A stretch of 64,000 nt of DNA from GCA-003244245 sp050699435 (GTDB lineage: Bacteria > Actinomycetota > Actinomycetes > Mycobacteriales > Pseudonocardiaceae): assembly GCA_050699435.1 (NCBI GenBank), contig JBOHGM010000009.1:1-64000 (forward strand), read 5' to 3'. Below are positions 7,231 to 16,516 of this stretch, piece by piece. The notes under the pieces are model-generated. The model had not been told where the DNA came from. It was given only the letters and a program-made list of their open reading frames with translations, and searched no databases. Each line of letters opens with the position of its first letter. Within the stretch, counting starts at the first letter, position 1. The position numbers and the translations under genes were made by a program.

Positions 7231-8723
7231 TCCCCTACGGCCGCGACTACCCGGATACCGACTCATGGGAAGACCGGGACGGCACGGTATGGATACGGGC
7301 CGATCCGGTGCCTGAAGAACCGTTGACCGAGCTGGGGCACGCCCGGCGGCTGGTGAAGGCGGCCGGGCACCGGCTGCGATGGGTACCGGCGTGGCGCCGG
7401 TGGCTGGCCTGGGACGGCCAACGGTGGGCGCTGGACGGCACGGGGGAGGCCGAACGGGCGGTCAAGCAGGTGGCCCGGGCGGTGACCGACCGCTGCGCCG
7501 ATCTGCCCGAAGATGAGCGAAAGACGGCGTTGCGTGCGGCACTCAAACTGGAATCGGCCGCCGCAGTGCGGGGCACGCTGGCCCTGGCCGGGACTGAACT
7601 GGATATCGCGGTGGCGCCTGAGCAGCTCGACGCGCACCCGCAGCTGCTCAACGTGGCCAACGGAGTGCTGAACCTCGATACCGGCCAACTCGGCCAACAC
7701 GACCCTGCCCTGTTGCTGACCCGGATCACCACGGCCGCCTACCACTCTTCGGCCAGCGCGCCGAACTGGGAGACGTTCCTGGCCCGGATCCTGCCGGATG
7801 CGCATGTACGCGGGTTCGTGCGGCGACTTCTGGGCAGCTCACTGCCCGGCAAGGTGGCCGAACACGTGCTGCCGATCCTGCTCGGGGCCGGAGCCAACGG
7901 GAAAAGCACCATGCTCGGCGCGGTGGCGCAGGTCCTTGGTGAGTACGCGGCCACCGCCGACCCCGCGTTGCTGGTCGACCGGGGTTACGACACCCACCCC
8001 ACCGGCGTCGCGGACCTGCACGGCCGCCGGCTGGCCCTGGTGCATGAGACCGATTCCGGCCGGTCCCTGGCCGAGGGCACCGTAAAGCGGCTGACCGGCG
8101 GGGACGTGATCAAGGCCCGGCGGATGCGGGAAGACTTCTGGGAGTTCACCCCGTCGCATCTGCTGGTAATGATCACCAACCACCGCCCGCACGTGCGCGG
8201 CACCGATGAGGGCATCTGGCGCCGGTTGCGGCTGGTGCCCTTCCAGGTCGTCGTGCCCGCCGAGGAACGTGACCCGGGACTGCCGGACAAGCTCGCGGCC
8301 GAAGCTGACGGCATCCTGCGCTGGCTGGTCACCGGGTACACCGAGTGGACCAGCCGCGGTCTTGACGAACCGGCCGGCGTCACCGCCGCCACCGCCGAGT
8401 ACCGCAGCGATGAGGACGCGCTCGGCCGGTTCCTGACCCAGAAGACGTGCCGGTCACAGGGCGCGACCCGAACATCGGCACTGTTCGCTGAGTGGCAGCG
8501 CTGGGCCAGCGCCGAAGGGATCGAGCCCGGAACTCAGACCGGGTTCAGCCGCGACCTTGGCCGCCGCGGCATCGAGCTAGGCAAGAGCAACGGCTATCCG
8601 GTGGCGCGCGGGTCTGGCGCTGGTCAGCGACCAGGAGGAGCGATGACCAGCGATAACACCCACAGCAAGATCATCCGTGGAGGGTTGGGGAGGGTTATTT
8701 CGTTCCCGCCCACGCGCGCGTGA
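7227..8723 (+). CDS. P4-type primase/helicase (replication protein)
   Basis: The 498-residue protein belongs to the phage/plasmid primase P4 family. A D5-N-type middle region (about 80-190) is followed by an SF3-like helicase domain with Walker A GAGANGKST (220-228) and the conserved YAATADPALLV segment. The N-terminal 70 residues are short compared with full prim-pol enzymes, so primase activity itself is uncertain while ATP-dependent helicase activity is likely. It probably drives replication of the excised element. It overlaps the upstream gene by GTGA. Confidence 0.85.
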   Translation: MIPYGRDYPDTDSWEDRDGTVWIRADPVPEEPLTELGHARRLVKAAGHRLRWVPAWRRWLAWDGQRWALDGTGEAERAVKQVARAVTDRCADLPEDERKTALRAALKLESAAAVRGTLALAGTELDIAVAPEQLDAHPQLLNVANGVLNLDTGQLGQHDPALLLTRITTAAYHSSASAPNWETFLARILPDAHVRGFVRRLLGSSLPGKVAEHVLPILLGAGANGKSTMLGAVAQVLGEYAATADPALLVDRGYDTHPTGVADLHGRRLALVHETDSGRSLAEGTVKRLTGGDVIKARRMREDFWEFTPSHLLVMITNHRPHVRGTDEGIWRRLRLVPFQVVVPAEERDPGLPDKLAAEADGILRWLVTGYTEWTSRGLDEPAGVTAATAEYRSDEDALGRFLTQKTCRSQGATRTSALFAEWQRWASAEGIEPGTQTGFSRDLGRRGIELGKSNGYPVARGSGAGQRPGGAMTSDNTHSKIIRGGLGRVISFPPTRA

Positions 8724-8786
8724 GCGCCCTTCGGATCTTCCTAGTGCGCCGCCACGCCGATCCACCAAGACCAGGAGAACCAGACG

Positions 8787-9029
8787 ATGACCCAGGAGCA
8801 CCCTGCACGGACGTATCAGAGGGCGCTGGCGATGACCCGGCACGCCGCCCGGAAGGATCACGTTGCCTACTGCTCGCTGTTGTCCGAGGTGATCGGGACG
8901 CAAGCCATGGGCGCCGAGATGCTCGCCGTCGTCCAGGTCGCGGGCCTGCTGATGTCGCGGGTCCCGGACGAGTTGCGGGAGCAGCTGTTCGACGAGGCCA
9001 TGCTCGCGCTCGCGCAGACCGGCTGGTAG
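8787..9029 (+). CDS. Small helical protein, unknown
   Basis: The protein has 80 residues, starts at ATG 8787 after CCAGGAGAA, and is predicted to be mostly helical. It has no cysteines forming a zinc site and no membrane segment. It sits between the primase and a zinc-ribbon HTH protein. I recognise no family. Confidence 0.55.
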   Translation: MTQEHPARTYQRALAMTRHAARKDHVAYCSLLSEVIGTQAMGAEMLAVVQVAGLLMSRVPDELREQLFDEAMLALAQTGW

Positions 9030-9155
9030 TGACCAGCTGTCCGGAAGCTACAACAACACACCGCCCAGACCAGCCGAACACCCACCATCAACTGTGTACT
9101 CTCCACAACCCGGTGGGATGATCTACGTAGACACCGACCCGAACCGGAGGTCTAC

Positions 9156-9956
9156 GTGAGCAAACACAAGCACCACACCGGCCCACCCTGCACCCGCTGC
9201 ACCATGCCCGCCGCCGGCGCCTACCTGTGCACCCACTGCGGCCACACACTCGAGCAGGCCCTGGCCGACGTTCCCGCCCTCGCCGCGGACCTCGACCTCA
9301 CCCGGTCCCGGCAAGACCGGATGCGCGGCCACGCCATCGGCACACCCGGCCACTCCACCGCAGGCCCGCTCTGGGACGAACGCGCCAGCCGCGCCACCCG
9401 CACACTGCACACCGCGCTGGCCGGTGAAGCCCGCCAGCTCGCCACCGCACTGAACCACCCGCCACCCCCGGGCACCATTCCCGCGCTGGCCGCGTACCTG
9501 CTCGCAAGCGTCCCCGCCATCCGCCACACCGACACCGCCGCGGCCACCGTCGACACCCTCGTCCGGGTGGTCACAGCAGCCCGCCGCGCCGTCGACCGGC
9601 CCCCGGACCTCGTGTTCGGCGGCCCCTGCGACCACTGCGGCGCGGATCTGTACACGCACGGCAACGCCGATCACTTCACCTGCCCCAGCTGCGGAACCAT
9701 CTACGGGTTCGAGCAACGCCGAGCGTGGCTGCTCACCGCCACCGCCGACTCCCTGCTCACCGCCACCGAAGCCTCCCGCGCGCTGTCCGACCTGCTCGGC
9801 AGGTCACTGTCCCCGAACACGATCAGGACCTGGGCCAACACCGGCCGGCTCACCCCCCACGGCCGCCACGGCGACCGCCCGCTGTACCGCGTCGGGGACC
9901 TCGTGGCTCTCGCCCGCACCACACCCACCCGGCAGCGCCGACCCGTCGTTGCCTGA
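9156..9956 (+). CDS. Zinc-ribbon and MerR-like HTH phage regulator
   Basis: The protein has 266 residues and a GTG start after CCGGAGG. It holds an N-terminal Cys4 ribbon (CTRC ... CTHC, about residues 11-29), a helical middle, a second ribbon (CDHC ... CPSC, about 158-180), and a C-terminal HTH (TATEASRALSDLLGRSLSPNTIRTW, with wing HGDRPLYRVGDL). Proteins of this build occur before the packaging genes of actinophages and are thought to regulate late genes; that role is inferred. Confidence 0.65.
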   Translation: MSKHKHHTGPPCTRCTMPAAGAYLCTHCGHTLEQALADVPALAADLDLTRSRQDRMRGHAIGTPGHSTAGPLWDERASRATRTLHTALAGEARQLATALNHPPPPGTIPALAAYLLASVPAIRHTDTAAATVDTLVRVVTAARRAVDRPPDLVFGGPCDHCGADLYTHGNADHFTCPSCGTIYGFEQRRAWLLTATADSLLTATEASRALSDLLGRSLSPNTIRTWANTGRLTPHGRHGDRPLYRVGDLVALARTTPTRQRRPVVA

Positions 9957-10016
9957 CCTGCAGGAATCCGCTTAGACTGCTGGCTTGCGGCGGGGACAGG
10001 TGTCTGCAGAGGACTG

Positions 10017-10364
10017 ATGGAACGCAGAACCACACCGCTCCCGCCGAACTGGCGAACCGAGATCCGGCCCCTCGTGCTGCAGCGTGACGGCTACCGCTGC
10101 ACCTGGATCACCGGCAACACCGAAGGCCTGCCGCGCACAGCCGCCGAGCTCGACGGACCGCGGCGCTGCACCACACGCGCGACCGACGTCGACCACGTCG
10201 GCGACCGCGACGACCACAGACCCGAGAACCTCCGCAGTCTGTGCGGACCGCACCACGACCACCGCACCGCCGGGCAAGCCGCAGCGATCTACCAGGCGCG
10301 GCGTCGGCGGCCGGTCGAGAAGCACCCCGGATTCCTCCTACGCTTGGTTAGGCCAGCGCCATGA
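10017..10364 (+). CDS. HNH endonuclease
   Basis: The protein has 115 residues. The pattern RDGYRCTW, then TDVDHVGDRDDHRPENLRSLCGPHHDHRTAGQ, is the HNH fold (Asp-His, Asn, His). An HNH protein next to the terminase genes is typical of cos-type siphoviruses, where it stimulates end cleavage by the terminase. The 3' end overlaps a convergent small gene by 17 bases. Confidence 0.85.
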   Translation: MERRTTPLPPNWRTEIRPLVLQRDGYRCTWITGNTEGLPRTAAELDGPRRCTTRATDVDHVGDRDDHRPENLRSLCGPHHDHRTAGQAAAIYQARRRRPVEKHPGFLLRLVRPAP

Positions 10365-10659
10365 CCTGCGTTTCCAGGCCGGTCGGAAGCATCGACGCTG
10401 GCCGGCCCCCCGCGGCTTCAATCGCAGCTGTGATCGCGGCCTGGCCCACGGTGACCGCCTCGTCCCGGGACTGCCCGGAGGCGGTCACCTCGATCTCTAC
10501 GGTTCCCTTGCCCCGATCGACCGAGACCGTCGAGTCCAGCACGCCGGGGACGCGCTCCTGTTCCAGCAGCGCCTCAGTCAGCTGGTCTCCCACCTCGAAC
10601 AAGTCGGTGTCGCTGGCGATGACCCGGAACGTCCAGTGGATGTTGACACCGACCGTCAT
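10348..10659 (-). CDS. Possible antitoxin partner of the HicA-like protein
   Basis: The protein has 103 residues and an alternating beta/alpha pattern like an ACT or HicB-like fold. It has no clear DNA-binding motif. It lies seven bases downstream of the HicA-like gene on the same strand, against the direction of the phage operon. The antitoxin role rests only on this pairing. Confidence 0.5.
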   Translation of the reverse strand: MTVGVNIHWTFRVIASDTDLFEVGDQLTEALLEQERVPGVLDSTVSVDRGKGTVEIEVTASGQSRDEAVTVGQAAITAAIEAAGGRPASMLPTGLETQVMALA

Positions 10660-10666
10660 CGCACAC

Positions 10667-10879
10667 CTACTCTCCGCATGGTTGCCTCTGTAGCCAATTT
10701 AACGCCTGCTGCCCATATTGGGGGTTGCTTGGCGTCAAATGGATGGACCTTTGGTGATTCCCACAGGGACATTTGACCCGGTAGTACTTCGGTGGGTCCT
10801 CGATGCGCCATCCAGCCGCGTCGAAGACCTCCAGCACCCGCTCCAGTTCCTTGCGAGGGTGCTTGCGCCAGTAGCCCAT
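10667..10879 (-). CDS. HicA-like putative mRNA interferase
   Basis: The protein has 70 residues from ATG 10879, which has GAGGG nine bases upstream; ATG 10915 would add 12 residues without a ribosome site. The layout ELERVLEVFDAAGWRIE ... YYRVKCPCG ... RSIHLTPSNP resembles the double-stranded-RNA-binding-like HicA fold, with the His of SIHL at the usual active position. HicA toxins cut mRNA. The pair with 10348-10659 is a cargo module between the HNH and terminase genes. Confidence 0.6.
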   Translation of the reverse strand: MGYWRKHPRKELERVLEVFDAAGWRIEDPPKYYRVKCPCGNHQRSIHLTPSNPQYGQQALNWLQRQPCGE

Positions 10880-11194
10880 CCTGCGACCCTCGCCGTAGCT
10901 CTGTGAGTAGATCATCGCTGTACGAGGCGGGGACGTTACCCGAAGGGCGAGGTGTCGTCACCCGAGCGTTTCGAGCAGCTCACTAACAGCGACGGCTCAT
11001 CGAGGCGCGGCAGGTGGGGCCAGCTAGTGGTTCAAACTTGGGCGACCCTGGGGGATGACCCCATGATCCACAACGGGAGCTGTCGCGGAGTGCATAGGCG
11101 CTCGGATTCTCCCCAAGTTTTGTAACCGGCCGTAGCGCCGGTGCACACACCGTGACCGCGTCCGGGTGACGCGTTGGCCCGGGAGGTCATAGTC

Positions 11195-11641
11195 GTGGGA
11201 CGTCGAGGCCCTGTAGGGAAGCGGACCGAGGAGCAGCTGGGGCACCGCTCGCAGGAGGAGCGGGACCGGGTGGCGACGGCGCAGGCCGGTGCTGAGCCGG
11301 TGGTGGCGGAGCCAGACCCGGATTGGCACCCGAACGCGGGCCGGTTCTACGCGGCGTTGCGCACGTCGGGCCAGTCCGCGTTCTACGAGGGCACGGACTG
11401 GGCGCTGGGCTGGCACCTCGCGGCGATGATGAGCCAGAACGCGAAGAACCCGGGCGCCCCGAACGCTGCGGCGCTGCTCGGGCAGGTCCTCAAAGGAGCT
11501 GAGCAGCTGCTCGCCACCGAGGCTGCCCGGCGTCGGGTGCGGCTGGAGTTGCAGCGCCACGGCAAAGCCGAGGAGTCCGGCGGGGAGGACCCGGCGGTGG
11601 CCGCGATGGAGTCTTACCGGGCGCAGCTTCGCGGGGCGTAA
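11195..11641 (+). CDS. terS: Phage terminase small subunit (P27-like)
   Basis: The protein has 148 residues. GTG 11195 is chosen because GGGAGG lies eight bases upstream and the product then begins MGRRGPVGKR, a typical terminase-small opening; a TTG at 11174 would add seven residues. The helical body contains FYEGTDWALGWHLAAMM. It recognises the phage DNA end for packaging. The large subunit gene follows immediately. Confidence 0.75.
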   Translation: MGRRGPVGKRTEEQLGHRSQEERDRVATAQAGAEPVVAEPDPDWHPNAGRFYAALRTSGQSAFYEGTDWALGWHLAAMMSQNAKNPGAPNAAALLGQVLKGAEQLLATEAARRRVRLELQRHGKAEESGGEDPAVAAMESYRAQLRGA

Positions 11642-13175
11642 GTGGACGTTCCGCGGATCGCGCTGTCGGTCCCGCCGGAGCTGCCGCTGGACACGCTGCC
11701 GCCGGGTGTCCCGGATGACTACGGGATCCCGACCCTGGGCTGGGGTGTGCTCACCTGGGCGCTGGGTGTGCCGTTCGTGCAGCCGAACGGCCCGCGGGCT
11801 GGTGGCCCGTTTCGGCCGACGCTGCGGCAGGTCCGGTTCCTGACCTGGTGGTATGCGCTGGACCCGGTGGGCGGGTTCATCTTCCGCCACGCGGTGCGCC
11901 GGTTGGCGAAGGGCTCGGGCAAGTCGCCGTTCGCGGCGTTCCTGGCGCTGTGTGAGCTGTGCGGCCCGGTCCGGTTCACCAACTGGGATGCCTCGGTGCC
12001 TGGTGGCGCGGTGGGTAAGCCGGTGGGGATGCCGCTGGTGCAGATCGCGGCCACGTCGCTGGACCAGACCGCGAACACGATGCGGATGGTCCGGGCGTTC
12101 GCCGCGTCGAGCCGGGATGGCCGTACCCCGCTGGCCCGCCAACGGCGGGGACGACCTGTTCGAGGTGCAGGACCGGAACCTGGCCAAGTCCGGCGGCCGG
12201 ATGCTGGAGACCTGTAACGCGTGGGAGCCGGGGTCGGGCGCGGTCGCCGAGGGCACGTGGGAGGCGTTCGTCGCGCAGGAGGAGGGCAAGCTCCGGGGCG
12301 AGACGCTGATCCTTTACGACTGCCTGGAGATGCCGGTCGGGGTGGACTGGGCGGAGGAGTCCTCGCTGCTCGCCGGTCTCGACGTGGTGTACGCGGACTG
12401 TGACTGGGTGAACCGGCGGGTGATCGCCGAGCGGATCTGGTCGCCGACCTCGAAGCCGGACGTGTCCCGGCGGTTCTACGGCAACCAGCGGGTGTCGTCG
12501 GCGACGTCGTGGACGACGCCGGTGAAGTGGGGCCGGTTGGCCGCGCCCGAGACGGTGATCGCCGATGGTGACGAGATCGTGGCCTTCTTCGACGGTTCGA
12601 AGTCGGGGGACACCACCGCACTGATCGGCTGCCGGGTCGCCGATGGGCACCTGTTCGAGATCGGCACCTGGGAGCCGGCGGAGGGCGGGGAGGTCGACGT
12701 CGGCGACGTGGACCGGGCGGTGTTGCTGATGTTCGACCGCTGGACGGTGTGCGCGTTCTTCGGCGACGTCAAGGAGTGGGAGTCCTACGTCAAGACGTCG
12801 TGGCCGGAGCGGCACGCCGAGGACCTGATGCTGTGGGCGGCGCCGCGTTCGAACCCGCCGCAGGCCATCGCCTGGGACATGCGGGCGCATAAGGCGGAGT
12901 TCGCGCAGGCCGCGGAGCTGTGCTGCGACGAGATCGAGCAGGTGGCGTTCACCCACGACGGCAGCAGCGTGGTGGCCCGGCACGTCGGGAACATGCAGCG
13001 CCGCCCGCACCAGAAATGGGTCAGCGTCGGGAAAGAGTCCCCGCACTCGCCGAAGAAGATCGACGCCGGGGTGTGCGTGATCGGGGCGCGGATGGTGCGC
13101 CGGCTGCTGCTGGCCAGCAAGGAATGGGCGGACCGGGACGCGTCCGTGTCGTCCGGTGAGTACTGGAGTTTCTGA
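11642..13175 (+). pseudogene. terL: Terminase large subunit, internal deletion and frameshift
   Basis: The product is split between two frames. Frame one (11642 to about 12110) carries the N-terminal ATPase part with a Walker A KGSGKSP near residue 92. Frame two (about 12110 to 13175) resumes at NGGDDLFEVQDRNLAKS and carries the nuclease part with DEIVAFFDGSKSGD and a C-terminal acidic site. The stretch between the helix ending MRMVRAF and NGGDD, which in this family holds the Walker B acidic pair, is missing. The change is therefore a deletion of roughly 60-90 codons plus loss of frame, not one slipped base. Packaging should be impossible. Confidence 0.75.
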
Positions 13176-13196
13176 CCGAAGGGAGAGGGCCGGGTC

Positions 13197-14528
13197 ATGC
13201 CGTTGACGCTCCCCGAGGTGTCCGAGGCCATCGAGAAGCACGGCAGCGACGCGCGGGTGGAGTGGGCGCGGCTGGCCCGGTTGGACCGCTACGTCGAGGG
13301 CAAACACGACAAGCCGCGGTTCGAGAACAACACCGAGGAGCGCCGCTACCGCAAGCTGTGGGATGCCAGCACGATCAACCTGGTCGGGCTGGTGGTGAAC
13401 GCGTTCATGCAGCGTCTCGCGGTGGATGGCTATCGGGCGGACGAGTCGGATCGGCAGCCGAGCAGCACACCCTGGGATGTCTGGACGCTGTCGGGGATGG
13501 ACGCCGGCCAGAAACGGCTGTACGCGACCGCCTACACGCACGGCTACAGCTACCTGTTCGCGGGGGCGACGGAGTCCGCGCCGGGTGCGGTGCTGCGGCC
13601 GGTGTCGGGCCGTCAGGTCTACGCGCATTACGACGACCCGGACGACGACTGGCCCGCGGTGGCCCTGACGGTCCGCAAGGACGTGTGGACGGTCTGGGAC
13701 GACGAGGTGAAGTGGACGGTCCCGGTGGACCGGGCGGGGCACGTGGTGCGGCTGCAGGCCGAGCAGGAGCCGCACAAGACGGGTGTGGTGCCGTTCGCCC
13801 GCATCGAGGACTCCTGGGGCAGCATCCGGGCTCATGGGGTGGTGGCCCCGCTGATCGCCCTGAATGACCAGATCAACCGGCTGACGTTTGTGCTGAACCT
13901 GATCGGTGAGCACTCCAGTTTCCAGCTCCGGTACATGATCGGCGCGAAGCCGAAGATCGACGAGGAGACCGGGCAGCCGATCGAACCCACGGTCGGCCCG
14001 GAGAAGTTCCTCATGGTGGACAACCCGCAAGGCAAGGTCGGGTCGCTGGACCCGACCGACCCGACCGGGCTGCGGAATTACCGCAATGATCTGATCGAGA
14101 ACTTTTGCGCCATCGCGCAGATACCGCCGCACTACGCCACCGGGCGGATCGCGAACCTCTCCGCCGAGTCCCTGATCGCCGCCGAGGCGACCATGGCCTA
14201 CGCGCTGGACAACGACACCCGCGGGTTCGGTGTCGGGATCGACCGGGCGCTGCGGCTGGCGTCGGCCATCGCGGGGGACACCGCGTCGGCGGAGGACCGC
14301 ACGCTGCGGGTGTTCTGGCAGCCGGTGCAGGCCCAGAACCTCGCCGCCACCGCTGATGCGTGGGGCAAGGCCGTACAGATGCTCGGCGTTCCGCAGGAGG
14401 CCACCTGGACACGCCTGCCGGGTGTCACGCGGCAGGACGCCGACGACTGGCGGGCGCTGCGGGACCGGGAGCGTGAGCAGGACCCGCTGGGGCAGCTGAA
14501 CAAGCTTATGGGCGGGGACGGCGGGTAG
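13197..14528 (+). CDS. Phage portal protein (SPP1 Gp6-like)
   Basis: The 443-residue protein has ATG 13197 after GAAGGGAGAGGG. N-terminal LDRYVEGKHDKP, then the long stem helices and SLIAAEATMAYALD are typical of the SPP1-type portal that forms the dodecameric gate for DNA in the capsid vertex. It is complete in length. The next gene starts four bases after its stop. Confidence 0.85.
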   Translation: MPLTLPEVSEAIEKHGSDARVEWARLARLDRYVEGKHDKPRFENNTEERRYRKLWDASTINLVGLVVNAFMQRLAVDGYRADESDRQPSSTPWDVWTLSGMDAGQKRLYATAYTHGYSYLFAGATESAPGAVLRPVSGRQVYAHYDDPDDDWPAVALTVRKDVWTVWDDEVKWTVPVDRAGHVVRLQAEQEPHKTGVVPFARIEDSWGSIRAHGVVAPLIALNDQINRLTFVLNLIGEHSSFQLRYMIGAKPKIDEETGQPIEPTVGPEKFLMVDNPQGKVGSLDPTDPTGLRNYRNDLIENFCAIAQIPPHYATGRIANLSAESLIAAEATMAYALDNDTRGFGVGIDRALRLASAIAGDTASAEDRTLRVFWQPVQAQNLAATADAWGKAVQMLGVPQEATWTRLPGVTRQDADDWRALRDREREQDPLGQLNKLMGGDGG

Positions 14529-14531
14529 CCG

Positions 14532-15553
14532 GTGGCGACGCTCGCCGAGCAGCAGCAGACCATCGTCCGGGACCTGCTGCGGCTGCTGGTCGCGCTGTTC
14601 CCGTCGCTGGATCCGCAGCGCATCACCGACACCTGGCCCGGGTTGCTGCTGGCGCTGGTGAACGAGGTCCAGGCCGCGCACACCGCCGCCGGGCAGGCCG
14701 CTGTAGGCGTCTACCTGGACGCGAGAGCGCAAGCGGGTACGAACGTCGCACCGTTCCGCCCGTCGCTTGCCACGCTGGACGCGCAGGGCCTGCAACGGCT
14801 CCGGGCGAGCCTGACCATCACTGGGCCGGTGGCGCTGATGCGGGCGCTGCGCCGCGGCCAGACCCCCGGTATGGCCCGGAAGCTTGCCCTGGTGCAGCTG
14901 CAGGGCACGGCGACCCGGCACGCCCTGGCCGGTGCCCGGGAGACCACGCTGCGGGCGGTCGCCGAGGACCCGGTGGCGCTGGGCTGGGCGCGGATACCAC
15001 GCCCGGACGCGTGCCCGTTCTGCCTGCTGCTGTCGACTCGTGGCGGGGTGTACCGCTCCGCCGAGGCGGCCAGGCTGACGACCGGGCGCAGCAGCCGGGG
15101 CGCCGGGCACACCTATCACGACCACTGCCGGTGCGAAGTCGTCGGGATCTTCACCGAGGACTGGACCCCGCCGGAGCACGTCGCGCACGCCGAGGCGCTG
15201 TACCGGGAGGTCACGGCCGGGAAGTCCGGGGCCGCTGCCCGGAAGGCGTTCGCCGACGCGGTGGCCGCCGAGCGGTCCGCCGAGCGGGAGCCGCCCGGGC
15301 CGGAACCGGTCCCGGTGGACCTGGACGCGGTGCAGCGACGGCAGGACCCGGCATCACCGGAGCCGGAGCCGGCGGCGCCGACACCACCGGCCGGGCTCGA
15401 CGACGACCAGCCCGCCGGTGGGCGTCGGCTGAGCTGCGGGAGTGGTGGGACCGCCACGGGCGGGTCACGTTCGCCGAGTGGAAGGCGCAGCTGCTCGGCG
15501 ACGTCGCGGCGGCTGGCCGTGCCCAAGCCGAGCGGGGAGACTTCCTCACGTGA
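14532..15553 (+). CDS. MuF-like head morphogenesis protein, one-base frameshift near 15425
   Basis: GTG 14532 opens a helical protein with the MuF-type metal motif CPFC ... HDHCRC (about residues 162-204). In the annotated frame the C-terminus turns into low-complexity residues and runs to 15650, over the next gene. From about 15425 a second frame continues plausibly as SAELREWWDRHGRVTFAEWK and stops at 15553, just before the ribosome site of the next gene. One base appears to be missing in the GGTGGG run at 15419-15424. Canonical slippery heptamers are absent there, so this looks like damage or a sequencing error rather than programmed shifting. Confidence 0.65.
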
Positions 15554-15567
15554 TCCTGGAGGCCCGC

Positions 15568-15738
15568 ATGGCGCAGGCGTACCGGGCTGGTCAAGAGGCC
15601 GCCCGGGCGCGCCAGCGGTGGGACGCCAACCCGCACAGCGGTGGCGCTGACAGCGCGGTGGAGCGGGTCCTGTCGATCGCGTGGCGCCGTGGCTACAGCT
15701 CGCAGACCCCGGAGCTACCGGACGACCTGCCCGGCTGA
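15568..15738 (+). CDS. Small phage protein, unknown
   Basis: The protein has 56 residues and starts at ATG 15568 five bases after CTGGAGG; GTG 15550 is an alternative. It is basic and helical (RAGQEAARARQRWD). It lies between MuF and scaffold genes. No family is recognised. Confidence 0.5.
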   Translation: MAQAYRAGQEAARARQRWDANPHSGGADSAVERVLSIAWRRGYSSQTPELPDDLPG

Positions 15739-15774
15739 TCCGCGTTCCCTGCCCTGTCCGGCCCCTTTGTCGTG

Positions 15775-15815
15775 CGCGCCTGGTGCGCGCTTGTTTCCCT
15801 CGCGCCTGGTGCGCG
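15775..15815 (+). repeat. Two 15-bp imperfect palindromes before the scaffold gene
   Basis: CGCGCCTGGTGCGCG occurs at 15775-15789 and 15801-15815, 26 bases apart. Each copy folds into a short hairpin. They lie in the only clear gap of the head gene operon and may mark an RNA processing or attenuation site. Confidence 0.5.
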
Positions 15816-15834
15816 AGCAACCGAAGGATCACGC

Positions 15835-16440
15835 ATGGATGACGACGGCAACGGCGCACCCGCCGGCGGCAGCGGTGGCGAGGGTGGGTCCGGCGGCTCA
15901 GGCAGCGCCGGAGGCAATGGTGGAGCCGGTGGTGGCGGGAACTCGCTGGACGCCATCCTCGAGAAACTCGACGAGGACGGCCGTAAGGCGGTCCGCGGCG
16001 AGCTGGAACGCGCCCGCGGTGACGCCGCGAAATACCGGACCCGGGCGAACAAGTTCGGGGACATGGACCCCGACAAGGCCAAGGCCGCGCTGGCCAAGCT
16101 CGACGAGATCGAGGTAGCAGGCAAGACCGAGGCGCAGCAGGCGGCGGAGCGGGCGGCAGCCGCCGAGCAGGACCGCGACACCGCGCGCCGTGACCTGTGG
16201 CGGGAGCGTGCCGGGCGCACGCACAAGCTGTCCGACGTGTTCACCGCGATGCTGGTCGGTGACACCGAGGAAGCGGTCACCGAGCACGCCCGCAAGATCG
16301 CCGAAGAACTCGACGCCGTGGGGAGCCGTCCAGGTGACGCCGTGCCCAGGACGCCGACCTCGAAGACCTCGCCGGGCGCGGGGCCCTCGGACCAGTTCGA
16401 CGCGGCGAAGATCGCCGAGCAGGCGATCTCCCGCATGTGA
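15835..16440 (+). CDS. Capsid scaffolding protein
   Basis: The protein has 201 residues from ATG 15835. A Gly/Ser-rich N-terminus (about 40 residues) is followed by a long charged coiled coil (about 45-150, rich in Ala, Glu, Lys and Arg) and a flexible C-terminus. This build and its position directly before the capsid gene are those of siphovirus scaffolding proteins, which template procapsid assembly and leave before packaging. Confidence 0.75.
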   Translation: MDDDGNGAPAGGSGGEGGSGGSGSAGGNGGAGGGGNSLDAILEKLDEDGRKAVRGELERARGDAAKYRTRANKFGDMDPDKAKAALAKLDEIEVAGKTEAQQAAERAAAAEQDRDTARRDLWRERAGRTHKLSDVFTAMLVGDTEEAVTEHARKIAEELDAVGSRPGDAVPRTPTSKTSPGAGPSDQFDAAKIAEQAISRM

Positions 16441-16516
16441 ATCAGCACATCCCCAGCAAGCGCCGGGCTCCGGGTGAGCCGCACGGCACACCACACGTGA
16501 GACAAAGGAGCCCGAC

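Noticed and set aside
11976..15188. 1070-codon open frame on the minus strand over the terminase-MuF region
   Set aside because: It is antisense to clear phage genes, low-complexity in Arg/His/Pro, and typical of GC-rich shadow frames.
15415..15430. Programmed frameshift in the MuF gene
   Set aside because: No X XXY YYZ heptamer is present and the extended C-terminus is in the usual family position, so a base loss is more likely.
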